Origin: Succinivibrio dextrinosolvens DSM 3072
Lineage (GTDB): Bacteria > Pseudomonadota > Gammaproteobacteria > Enterobacterales > Succinivibrionaceae
Length of the DNA stretch: 35,515 nt
Assembly (NCBI RefSeq): GCF_900167015.1
Contig: NZ_FUXX01000026.1
Coordinates: 1 to 35,515, forward strand
Direction of reading: 5' to 3'
A model generated the notes under the pieces. That model saw nothing but the letters and a program-made list of their open reading frames with translations, searched no databases and was not told the DNA's origin. A program made the translations under genes and the position numbers. This document shows, piece after piece, positions 27,005 to 35,301 of the stretch (position 1 is its first letter; every line of letters starts with the position of its first letter).

Positions 27005-27796
27005 ATGGAAATAACCTTATTAGGAACCGGAAACGCATTTACAACTGAGGTTTACAATACCTGTTTTGTGATGAAGGATTCAAACGGAAACTTTCTGGTT
27101 GATGCCGGCGGCGGAAACACCATCATGCGTCAGCTGAAAAAATCAGGTACAGACTGGAAAGAGGTTAACGATATATTTGTAACCCATACTCATATTGACC
27201 ACATTATCGGAATGGTATGGCTTACCCGTCTTATCTGTCAGAAATCAAGACAGAAGGAATTCGACGGAGTAGTTCGTGTATACGGTCATGATGAGGTTAT
27301 TAAAACCATCTACGATCTGGCAAAGATGCTGCTTTTGGAAAAAGACTTCAAATTTGTGGGAAAGTCTCTGCTGCTGATTCCAGTTACTGACAGAGAAACT
27401 GTAAAAATCTGCAGCCATGATGTAACCTTCTTTGATATTCATTCCACCAAGACCAAACAGTTTGGATTCACTCTTGACGGTAAAAAACTTGTATGCTGCG
27501 GTGATGAGCCATGCAATGACTCAATCAAGGATCTTGCACGCGATGCAGAATGGCTGATGCATGAGGCATTCTGTCTGTACTCTCAGGCTGATATATTCAA
27601 ACCATATGAAAAGCATCACTCAACAGTAAAAGATGCATGTGAGCTTGCTACCGAACTTAATGTAAAGAACATCATTCTCTACCATACAGAAGAAAAGAAT
27701 ATCAAAAACAGAAAAGAGCTGTATCTTGAGGAAGGAAGACATTATTTCAACGGAAATATCTTTGTACCAGAGGATCTGGAAACAATTTCTATCTAG
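27005..27796 (+). CDS. Metallo-beta-lactamase fold hydrolase, RNase Z-like
   Basis: This 263-residue protein of the metallo-beta-lactamase fold most resembles the RNase Z/ElaC group. It begins MEITLLGTGNAF and has LVDAGGG (31-37), the zinc motif THTHIDH (60-66: His61, His63, Asp65, His66), a later Asp in CGDEPCND, His in WLMHEAF and a C-terminal His in LYHTEE. It could process tRNA 3' ends or another phosphodiester; the sequence alone does not tell. The ORF extends to 26948, but ATG 27005 is preferred because AAGGTGA (26994-27000) precedes it and the fold begins there. It lies alone between rpsB and map, where E. coli has no such gene, and has its own terminator. Confidence 0.82.
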   Translation: MEITLLGTGNAFTTEVYNTCFVMKDSNGNFLVDAGGGNTIMRQLKKSGTDWKEVNDIFVTHTHIDHIIGMVWLTRLICQKSRQKEFDGVVRVYGHDEVIKTIYDLAKMLLLEKDFKFVGKSLLLIPVTDRETVKICSHDVTFFDIHSTKTKQFGFTLDGKKLVCCGDEPCNDSIKDLARDAEWLMHEAFCLYSQADIFKPYEKHHSTVKDACELATELNVKNIILYHTEEKNIKNRKELYLEEGRHYFNGNIFVPEDLETISI

Positions 27797-27820
27797 ATTC
27801 TATATAGAAAGAACTATTTC

Positions 27821-27867
27821 AAAACAGCCTTCAGCTCTGTCCACAGCTGAAGGCTGTTTTTTATTTT
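27821..27867 (+). terminator. Rho-independent terminator after the RNase Z-like gene
   Basis: AAAACAGCCTTCAGCT (27821-27836) and AGCTGAAGGCTGTTTT (27845-27860) form a perfect 16-bp stem with an 8-base loop, followed by TTATTTT. It is strong on the plus strand. Confidence 0.92.
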
Positions 27868-27941
27868 CGAATTAAAAAACAGCCGGTCGTAAAGTCTGGG
27901 AATATAGTCCTGCAAAATTTGTTCAATATCAGCCTAATATC

Positions 27942-27990
27942 ATGCAACAGAGGCGAAATAATAATATAATGGGTCGAATATTAATAAAGG
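27942..27990 (+). promoter_or_regulatory. Promoter and ribosome site for map-glnD
   Basis: ATGCAA (27942-27947), a 17-base spacer and a perfect TATAAT (27965-27970) form a likely promoter with a start near 27977. AAAGG (27986-27990) is the map ribosome site, 8 bases before its ATG. Confidence 0.6.
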
Positions 27991-27998
27991 AATAAACA

Positions 27999-28784
27999 AT
28001 GGATATCTCTTTAAAAAGCCCAAGTGAAATTGAAAAAATGCGTGCTGCAGGTGCAGCAACCGCCCGTGTTCTTGAAATGATCGAGCCATACATCGTTCCA
28101 GGTGTTACCACCAACGAACTTGATAAGATCATGAATGACTATATCGAGCAGGTTGAAAACGCTAAGAGTGCTGATTTAGGATATCAGGGATACCCTAAGG
28201 CAACCTGTATCAGTATTAACGAGGTTGTTTGTCACGGTATTCCAGATAATCATAAGTTAAGAGAAGGCGATATCGTTAATATCGACGTTACCGTTCTAAA
28301 AGACAAATACCACGGTGACAGCTCAAGAATGTACATCGTAGGCAGAACCTCTCCTCGCAATGAAGCTTTATGCAGATGTGCCCAGGAAGGTATGTACGAG
28401 GCAATCAAGACTGTTCGTCCTGGTTCAAATCTTGCTGACATCGGTGCTGCAATCCAGAGAGTAGCTGACAAGGCTGGATTCTCAATCGTTAGAGATTACT
28501 GCGGACACGGTATTGGTGCTGGCTTCCACGAAGAACCTCAGGTTGTTCATTACAAGAACAATTACAATCTGATCCTTGAGGAAGGCATGTGTTTCACCAT
28601 TGAGCCTATGATCAATGCCGGAACCTACAAGGTAAAGGTAAACAGAAAAGACGGCTGGACCGTTACCACTGCAGACAAGCAGCCATCAGCACAGTATGAG
28701 CACACTCTGCTGGTAATTCCTAATGGTGTTGAGGTTCTAACCCTAAGAAAAGATGAGGATTTCCCTCGTATTATTACACACTAG
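27999..28784 (+). CDS. map: Methionine aminopeptidase, type I
   Basis: MAP removes the initiator methionine from new proteins when the second residue is small. The 261-residue pita-bread enzyme (E. coli 264) has all five metal ligands: Asp96 (NIDVTV), Asp107 (YHGDSS), His170 (YCGHGIG), Glu202 (FTIEPM) and Glu234 (QYEHTLL). His177 (GFHEEP) is the usual substrate-contact histidine. There is no N-terminal extension, so it is type Ia. glnD follows 13 bases later on the same strand. In E. coli map and rpsB are also divergent neighbours. Confidence 0.97.
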   Translation: MDISLKSPSEIEKMRAAGAATARVLEMIEPYIVPGVTTNELDKIMNDYIEQVENAKSADLGYQGYPKATCISINEVVCHGIPDNHKLREGDIVNIDVTVLKDKYHGDSSRMYIVGRTSPRNEALCRCAQEGMYEAIKTVRPGSNLADIGAAIQRVADKAGFSIVRDYCGHGIGAGFHEEPQVVHYKNNYNLILEEGMCFTIEPMINAGTYKVKVNRKDGWTVTTADKQPSAQYEHTLLVIPNGVEVLTLRKDEDFPRIITH

Positions 28785-28797
28785 TAAGTAGCGGTTA

Positions 28798-31458
28798 ATG
28801 TTTGAATCAATAACTATTCCAAGACAAATCAATCAGGAGAATCTCAAAAAGGTTTTCCCGTTTTCCTTCTCTGGTCTCGATGTTAAAGACATAAAGAAAG
28901 CCAGAGAAAGAATTTCTCTTTTTGAACTTTATCAGATTGAATGTTTCAAAAAGGGATTCAGTGTCAGAGAAATCATCAGAAACTCATCCGATATCATCGA
29001 TGAACTGATGACCATAATCTGGAATAGCCTTATTGGTAAAGACTCCCCTCACCTTGCACTTATTGCTGTTGGCGGATATGGAAGACGCGAACAGTTTCTA
29101 AGATCGGATATCGATCTTCTGATCCTCTGCAATGAGGATCAGATAGATTCTGAATCAAAAGAAAAAATAGAATCCTTCGTGTCATTCCTCTGGGATTTAA
29201 GACTTGATATTGGTTCATCTGTCAGAACAATCAAGGAAACAATTCTTGCATCCGTACACGATATCACCATTCGTTCAAACCTTCTGGAAACTCACTTTAT
29301 TACAGGCTCTACCGAGGTTTATGAAGATCTGAAAAAATCCATTGATACCAATGGATTCTGGGATAACGAAAAGTTTTTCCTGGCTAAGTATGACGAGCAG
29401 AATGAGAGATACCATAGTTTCAGAGATACAATCTTCTCATTGGAACCTGATATAAAGAATAATCCTGGCGGTCTCAGAGATCTTCAGGTTATGCAGTGGT
29501 TATCTCTTAAGATTCTAAATGCTAAAGAGAATGATACCCTATTCTCAGTTGGTCTGCTTTCACAATCAGAGTACGAAGAATACCTTGCCTGCCAGAGTTT
29601 TCTTTTTGATGTCAGATATGCAGTTCACTGCAATTCATCAAGCAATATCTTAAGACTGGACTTCCAGAAAACCGTTTCTTCAATGCTTGGATACGGTGAA
29701 GAAGGAAACGCTCCGGTTGAAGCTATGATGCGAGATCTGTACAGAACCTTCCACCGAGTAAAAGAGCTTAATCATATTGTTCTGCAGCTAATTCAGCTTC
29801 AGACTCACGGATATGTCGGCAGAGACTATGCGGAGCCTGTATTCATCAATAGAGATTTCGTTCAGCGTGGCCACTACATTGACGTTCTTGATCAGGAACT
29901 CTTCAAGAGTAATCCTGCAAAGATCATGGAACTGTTCATTACTATCGCCACAAGACCTAATATCGAAAAGATTCATGTTCACTGCCTAAGAGCGCTTCGT
30001 GAAGGCAGACGTGAGCTTAAAGAGCCTCTAATCACCATACCAGAGTGCCGTAATCTTTTCAGAACCATTCTCTCTATGACAGAGGTCGCTCCAAAGATTC
30101 TTAACCTGATGCATGAAACCCGAGTGCTCTCAAGCTATATGCCTCAGTGGGCGAGAATCGAGGGACTGGCTCAGTTTGACAGATTCCATCTGTTCAGTGT
30201 GGACGAACATTCAATTCGTGTTATCAAAAACGTTCAGGAGCTCGCTCATTCCAAATTACCAGAGTATCAGCTCTTCAGAAGTGTTTACAAGAGAATCAAT
30301 GATCACGAGCTTCTGATTACAGCTTCACTGCTCCACGATATTGCAAAAGGTCGGGGCGGCAATCATGCCGCAAAGGGAGCAAAGGAAGCCGAACAGTTCT
30401 GCCGACTTCATGACTTCTCCGAATACCAGACTCAGATGGTAAGCTGGCTGGTAGAATCACATCTTCAGCTGAATACAACTGCAACCAGACGTGATATCAC
30501 CGATATTGAGGTAATCAAGAATTTCTGCTATTTCGTAAAGGACGAAGAGCACTTGAATCAGCTCTACTGTCTGACCATCGCAGATATATCTGCAACCAAT
30601 GAGAATGTGTGGAATTCCTGGAAGGATAATATTTTCAGACAGTTATATCAGTCAGTACGATTTGCCTTAAGTCAGGAAACAGCAGATATTGCCGCAAGCA
30701 TAAAAACAAAAGCTCTGGACAAACAGAAAACTGTTATGTCTCTGCTTTCAACAGAATGCAACAAGGCGGATCTCCTAAGATACATCCGACAGCTTCCTAT
30801 CGAATACTTCATGCACTATCAGCCTGAAGACATTTCCTGGCATTTAAAGAATATCCTGAGATATGACTCTGCAGATAAGCCTTTATTACTGTTCTCTCAG
30901 ACACCTAATATCGGTACAGAGCTGTTTATTTACTCTCAGAATAATTCACCAATGCTGTTTGGTAATATAGCCAAAACCATGGCCGCAAAAGAACTTAATG
31001 TGGTAAGTGCTCAGGTTTTCCTGACCAACAAACTACACGTTCTGTGTACAATCATGTTCCAAAACAAGAAAGGACTGCCGATTGATACCGAAAGACTTAA
31101 CGGTCTTAGAAAAACTATCTTGGGAAAAATTGAAGATACATCAACTTCATTTGTATTACCTAAAGAAAGGAATGAAAGAAAGATCTTCGATGTGCCAACC
31201 AGAATCGTATATCTGGATTCTGAAACCGACAAACAGACCAAGCTGGAAATTTCTACTCTGGACAGACATGGTCTTCTTGCCAGAATCGGTCTGACATTTG
31301 CAAAACTAGGATATCAGATTAGTGCAGCCAGAATTACAACCACCGGTGAAAGAGCAGATGACTACTTCGCAATCACCGATATCAACGGACTGCCTCTGTC
31401 CCTGCTTCAGAAAAACGAACTGTCTTTAGAACTTAAAGCAGCCTTAGATCAGATCTAA
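28798..31458 (+). CDS. glnD: Bifunctional PII uridylyltransferase / uridylyl-removing enzyme
   Basis: GlnD senses glutamine and adds or removes UMP on PII proteins, setting glutamine synthetase activity and nitrogen gene expression. The 886-residue protein (E. coli 890) has a nucleotidyltransferase domain with VGGYGRREQFLRSDIDLLIL (91-110; Asp104 and Asp106 bind metal), an HD hydrolase domain with LLHDIAKGRGGNH (His513-Asp514) and two C-terminal ACT domains (about 700-780 and 805-886) that bind glutamine. It is in an operon with map. Its stop lies 2 bases from the stop of the opposing gene, with no terminator hairpin visible between them. Confidence 0.97.
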   Translation: MFESITIPRQINQENLKKVFPFSFSGLDVKDIKKARERISLFELYQIECFKKGFSVREIIRNSSDIIDELMTIIWNSLIGKDSPHLALIAVGGYGRREQFLRSDIDLLILCNEDQIDSESKEKIESFVSFLWDLRLDIGSSVRTIKETILASVHDITIRSNLLETHFITGSTEVYEDLKKSIDTNGFWDNEKFFLAKYDEQNERYHSFRDTIFSLEPDIKNNPGGLRDLQVMQWLSLKILNAKENDTLFSVGLLSQSEYEEYLACQSFLFDVRYAVHCNSSSNILRLDFQKTVSSMLGYGEEGNAPVEAMMRDLYRTFHRVKELNHIVLQLIQLQTHGYVGRDYAEPVFINRDFVQRGHYIDVLDQELFKSNPAKIMELFITIATRPNIEKIHVHCLRALREGRRELKEPLITIPECRNLFRTILSMTEVAPKILNLMHETRVLSSYMPQWARIEGLAQFDRFHLFSVDEHSIRVIKNVQELAHSKLPEYQLFRSVYKRINDHELLITASLLHDIAKGRGGNHAAKGAKEAEQFCRLHDFSEYQTQMVSWLVESHLQLNTTATRRDITDIEVIKNFCYFVKDEEHLNQLYCLTIADISATNENVWNSWKDNIFRQLYQSVRFALSQETADIAASIKTKALDKQKTVMSLLSTECNKADLLRYIRQLPIEYFMHYQPEDISWHLKNILRYDSADKPLLLFSQTPNIGTELFIYSQNNSPMLFGNIAKTMAAKELNVVSAQVFLTNKLHVLCTIMFQNKKGLPIDTERLNGLRKTILGKIEDTSTSFVLPKERNERKIFDVPTRIVYLDSETDKQTKLEISTLDRHGLLARIGLTFAKLGYQISAARITTTGERADDYFAITDINGLPLSLLQKNELSLELKAALDQI

Positions 31459-31460
31459 AG

Positions 31461-33425
31461 CTACTCTGGAATGATGATATCATCATCTATGATATCTTCA
31501 TCCGGCTGAGGAATGATTTCATCTGGGGTCTTATTACGATCCTGCTCTAAGGTAAAGTGCTTACCTGCAGAATCAGTTCCTTCAAATTCCTCATCGGATG
31601 ATAACTCCGGGAACTCCTCCCTATCATAAGGGAAGTTAAGAATTGCATTGGTCTGAACTACACATGCAAGAGCCTCCGCAAATTCAGCACGCCACAGAGG
31701 AATAACATTTCGATGCACAAGATCCTTCAGATACTCTTCAAGATTATGATAATAATCAAGCCAGAGTTCATTTAATGCGTTCAGCTGACTTCCATCCTTG
31801 TCTGACGCATTAGTAATAGAATCCAGTCTATTATTGAATTCCTTTGAATATGTGCTGTAAGCCTTATGCTGCTCATATCCGCAGATATCTGCATCTCGGC
31901 TGGAAATACATTCTCTTAGAAGGAAATAATCACCAAATCCGTAGATCTTGAACAAAGACATCATAGTCAGAGCAAGATTTGCCTGTGGATGCTCTCCCAC
32001 AGCATCATCAATTCCGTCTGTATAGAACTGGGATGCAGCCCAGTTGGATGCAAACTTGTTCCATGAATCAACAACATTCTGATACAGTTTGCTGTTCAGA
32101 GGAGATGTTCTCATATAGTCATTAAAGCCCTTTATGCATTCCTCTGATGCAAAGAAGAACTGGTCTCCACCGCTGCCCTCAAAGAAAGAGCACTGAGTTT
32201 CAAGAGGCTCTGTAGTGATAGGTCGACCATTAGTTCCCTGTCTGAACATGTTTTCAGGAAGGATCTTAAGTCCTGTAGGCTTTCCTGCAAGATTCCACAC
32301 TCTTAGCATCATTTCTCTGTAGACAACAGGTCTTATTGCCTGAGCCTGATGAATTGATGGCAGAGATGATGCGAGCTGACGGTAAAAATCCGACCAGGTC
32401 TTTAGAGCTTTCTCAACAGCATTTACTGCAGATACAGAACCTTTAACTCTTCTGTAGAGTACAGAGGAATACTTTAGAAGCTCCATTTCATATCGATTAT
32501 CGATATCGTAAATCAGAGTGGTAGGATCATCTGCATACTTCTTCACTGAGTAGTAGCTGCTAGGAAATTCTCTGATATGATTCTTTCCAACCAGAGAATA
32601 GAGAATCAGATACCATTCCTTGTCACTTGCAGTAACTGGAAGATCAAGTGCTGAATATGGGCAGAGAGCAACGGCCTCATTCCAGTTTTTAATATACTGC
32701 TGGAAAATTGAATTCTTGTCTTTGAAGAGTTTATAAATATAAGATAAAGGACCAACACCTTCCTTTTTATAGAATCGATCCAGTGCCAGCTTACATGCCT
32801 TGGTAGGATTAAATTTAAAATAACCAGGCATAACCGCTGTAGTACAGAGCTCATCAATATCATCAATATGAACATCTCTATACTGATCTCTTGGCCATAG
32901 CAGAGAAGAGAGTAATGGATAATTACATTTAAAACCGTTTCCAATACATAGTGCAGTACATTCAGATGCCACGTTTCGTATGGTCATGTCAGCACCATGC
33001 ATATTAACTTCAATTGAAGATGGGATCTTAAGATAATCCGCATCATCCTTGTCGAAGGATAAAACCATTCTGGATGAATCAGGAATGGACAGCATCAGAT
33101 TCTCATCAATCTGAATATCCATGCTGTTGCCAGATACTTCAGCATAAGCTTCAACCTCAGATTCATCAGTTTTAATCATTACTTTTATTACTGAATCTGA
33201 ATCAAGCTTTTCAGGAAGTAATAATGTAAATCGGTAGGAATTGCTTGCGTCCTTAGTACAAAGAACTGCCTGAAGCTGAGTGTTTCCCGCAGTATTAACA
33301 AATGCGCTTATCTCTGTCTCATTATTTGGATAGGTTAACTCGCCTGATTCCCAGATATTTGCAGCCTGTGCAACCTGAACAGTACCAGTCAGAAACAGAA
33401 ATGATAAGTAAGAAAGAACCCTCAT
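31461..33425 (-). CDS. Large exported protein of unknown function
   Basis: I do not recognise this 654-residue protein. A signal peptide (about 1-21, ending AQA) sends it to the periplasm or beyond; no lipobox or barrel ending is seen. Residues 22-150 look beta-rich, and 160-600 look mainly helical and rich in Tyr, Trp and Asp. There are about a dozen cysteines, several in pairs suggesting disulfides (ECTALCIGNGFKC near 155-167; CISSRDADIC near 510). The stretch NALNELWLDYYHNLEEYL near 555 weakly recalls LprI/DUF1311 proteins. The tail (from about 610) is very acidic, with Asp/Glu/Pro/Ile repeats. No clear ribosome site precedes ATG, but a 10-bp inverted repeat does (33446-33485). It is convergent with glnD. 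Confidence 0.8.
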   Translation of the reverse strand: MRVLSYLSFLFLTGTVQVAQAANIWESGELTYPNNETEISAFVNTAGNTQLQAVLCTKDASNSYRFTLLLPEKLDSDSVIKVMIKTDESEVEAYAEVSGNSMDIQIDENLMLSIPDSSRMVLSFDKDDADYLKIPSSIEVNMHGADMTIRNVASECTALCIGNGFKCNYPLLSSLLWPRDQYRDVHIDDIDELCTTAVMPGYFKFNPTKACKLALDRFYKKEGVGPLSYIYKLFKDKNSIFQQYIKNWNEAVALCPYSALDLPVTASDKEWYLILYSLVGKNHIREFPSSYYSVKKYADDPTTLIYDIDNRYEMELLKYSSVLYRRVKGSVSAVNAVEKALKTWSDFYRQLASSLPSIHQAQAIRPVVYREMMLRVWNLAGKPTGLKILPENMFRQGTNGRPITTEPLETQCSFFEGSGGDQFFFASEECIKGFNDYMRTSPLNSKLYQNVVDSWNKFASNWAASQFYTDGIDDAVGEHPQANLALTMMSLFKIYGFGDYFLLRECISSRDADICGYEQHKAYSTYSKEFNNRLDSITNASDKDGSQLNALNELWLDYYHNLEEYLKDLVHRNVIPLWRAEFAEALACVVQTNAILNFPYDREEFPELSSDEEFEGTDSAGKHFTLEQDRNKTPDEIIPQPDEDIIDDDIIIPE

Positions 33426-33445
33426 TTTTATATATATTTGCTATA

Positions 33446-33485
33446 GTTTTCAATATTTAGCAGAGATTATATTACTATTGAAAAC
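33446..33485 (-). promoter_or_regulatory. Inverted repeat upstream of the exported protein gene
   Basis: GTTTTCAATA (33446-33455) and TATTGAAAAC (33476-33485) are perfect 10-base inverted arms with a 20-base spacer, starting 20 bases before the ATG at 33425. It could be an operator or a leader stem. Nearby, CCAAAAAA/TTTTTTGG (33502-33522) may end the ATPase transcript, and CGTATA/TATACG with T8 (33591-33616) is a weak terminator-like hairpin on the plus strand. Confidence 0.4.
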
Positions 33486-33661
33486 GTTTATGTACCTTAT
33501 TCCAAAAAAAATCCTTTTTTGGTGATAACAAACAACGCTGCGGCTATGTTTAATATAAGAAAAAACTGATTTTTCAATATGATGCACTGTCGTATAAGAG
33601 AATATACGTTTTTTTTCTTGGTCAAAATTCTGTCCTATCATCCTCTTTTGCGACAGTATTC

Positions 33662-35047
33662 TCAAATTAACATTACATCATCACGATCTTTTGCAACAGC
33701 TTTAAGCTCATCAGTAAAACCATTGATGCTAAAAATAATGTAAATGTTCTTTCTTGACTCCTTATGCCAGTCTATAAATGTTGTTTTATGCTCTAGCTGA
33801 AAAAGTATATTTGCCCCAACTGGCCCATTCCAGAATTTACATTCTCCAGCTACCAGAAGATTATCTGACTCAGAAAGACCAACAACATCTATTTCATGAG
33901 AGTTGTCCCACCAGCGTCCAATTCTCTCCAGAATACCAGGAAGTTTTCCGTTCGCAGATAGATTCCAAAGCTTTTCCTGACATATCTGCTCAAAAACATA
34001 ACTTACGTGCCCGTCTATAAAGTTCTTTGAAAGACGGTTCATAACAACATCACTATGCGACATCTCAACATAACTGCGATTAGGATATATAAACCTAAAC
34101 CAGAATCTTAAAAAATTATCCCGTATCTGATACTGTCCCTTCTTGCTCTTATCTGGGTTATTTTCTGTTACAGGGACCTCTCGCTCCAAAAGATCAAGAT
34201 CAACAAGCACCTTCAGATATCGTGGAAGATTAGTCTGCTTCTGTTGTACCAAAGCGGCTATGCTTGAAACTTTATGATTTCCCTCTGCTATGGTTCTTAA
34301 AATTGAAAAATAACTACCGATCTCGCTTACCTCTTTTTGCAGAAGAAAATTCGGTTCATCATAGAGATAGCTTGATACATTCAATAGACTTTCCTGAATT
34401 GCTCTGTTCAGATCGGAGGAATTCTGAAACATTTCAATGTATTTTGGGACACCACCAGTCAGACTGTAACGTTTAACAAGTTCTTCCTCTGAATACTGAG
34501 AATCAAAGAACTCGTTATAATACTCAAACTTAATAGGACGAAGACGAATCTGTGCTGTTCGTCTTCCGTAAAGGGGAGAGTCATAATTAAGAGTCTGAGA
34601 CATCATCATTGAAACCAGAGATCCGCACAAAATAACCATTACATTATTTTTTGAAAGCAGATTATCCCAGATACCCTGAAAAACAGATAAAAATGCAGGA
34701 TTATTTTTTCCTATGTATTGAAACTCATCGATCACAATTACCAGTCTTTTTGAATCCGACGATGCAACCAGGCGTTCAAAAATCAGCTCCCAGCGCTCTA
34801 TTGCAGCTTCACGAAGAAGATCATCATTTAAATAGTCTGCAGCCTGTCTTTTAAATGACTCTCTATTTAGACTCTCTGACTCTTCACTTGCTAGAAAATA
34901 CAATGAAGGCTTTTCTTTTATGAAACGACGAATTAGTTCTGTTTTTCCTACTCTTCTTCGTCCATAAACAACAACGAATGAGGCACTATGTCTTCTATAT
35001 TCATTTTCTAAAGTGGACATTTCATCCAATCTGTCGACAAACTTCAT
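33662..35047 (-). CDS. ATPase with C-terminal DUF234 / PD-(D/E)XK-like domain
   Basis: This 461-residue protein is of the COG1672 type, a STAND-like AAA ATPase with a DUF234 C-terminus, common in archaea and gut bacteria. Walker A is GRRRVGKT (29-36), Walker B is LVIVIDEF (102-109) and a sensor-like VILCGS follows (138-143). A winged-helix-like region lies at about 240-310. The C-terminal part has EIDVVG (Asp387) and VAGECKFW (Glu402, Lys404), the D...ExK pattern of PD-(D/E)XK nucleases. Its role is unknown; members are suspected in DNA maintenance, defence or mobile-element functions. It is monocistronic, next to a probable transposase, in the accessory right end of the window. Confidence 0.82.
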   Translation of the reverse strand: MKFVDRLDEMSTLENEYRRHSASFVVVYGRRRVGKTELIRRFIKEKPSLYFLASEESESLNRESFKRQAADYLNDDLLREAAIERWELIFERLVASSDSKRLVIVIDEFQYIGKNNPAFLSVFQGIWDNLLSKNNVMVILCGSLVSMMMSQTLNYDSPLYGRRTAQIRLRPIKFEYYNEFFDSQYSEEELVKRYSLTGGVPKYIEMFQNSSDLNRAIQESLLNVSSYLYDEPNFLLQKEVSEIGSYFSILRTIAEGNHKVSSIAALVQQKQTNLPRYLKVLVDLDLLEREVPVTENNPDKSKKGQYQIRDNFLRFWFRFIYPNRSYVEMSHSDVVMNRLSKNFIDGHVSYVFEQICQEKLWNLSANGKLPGILERIGRWWDNSHEIDVVGLSESDNLLVAGECKFWNGPVGANILFQLEHKTTFIDWHKESRKNIYIIFSINGFTDELKAVAKDRDDVMLI

Positions 35048-35301
35048 AGAACACCTCTTTAATTTTATATATCTATAAATATTATATTTTGAAATATAAT
35101 ATTTTCAAATATATTTTTACTATTTGTTAAACTAAAGGCCCAGGATTTTACCCCTGAGCCTTGTTTCATATTGCCGTAACTTTGTTAATTTAAACACATA
35201 ACGGAATTAAATTTTAAGGAAAAGTGCAGAAACATAAGCTTTTCCTTTATTTTTGTATTATAATATAAACATATAATATATGTGTTTATATAGGTGACAT
35301 T
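35048..35301. other. Intergenic region between ATPase and probable transposase
   Basis: AAGGCCCAGG (35135-35144) and CCTGAGCCTT (35153-35162) form a 10-bp hairpin whose single C-A mismatch becomes a G-U pair on the minus strand. No T-run follows on either strand. TAAACACA (35191-35198) and TGTGTTTA (35281-35288) are inverted 8-base repeats flanking the presumed promoter region of the next gene, which contains TATAAT at 35260-35265. No insertion-sequence terminal repeat can be fixed from one end. Confidence 0.35.

Noticed and set aside
31461-31520. GATGATATCATC palindrome as a terminator between glnD and the exported gene
   Set aside because: It lies in the acidic C-terminal codons (Asp/Ile repeats) and has no T-run; it is a by-product of the repeat coding.
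33450-33665. 71-codon minus-strand frame after the ATPase gene
   Set aside because: It starts with TTG overlapping the ATPase stop, has no ribosome site, a non-coding-like composition, and runs through the hairpins and dyads at 33446-33616.
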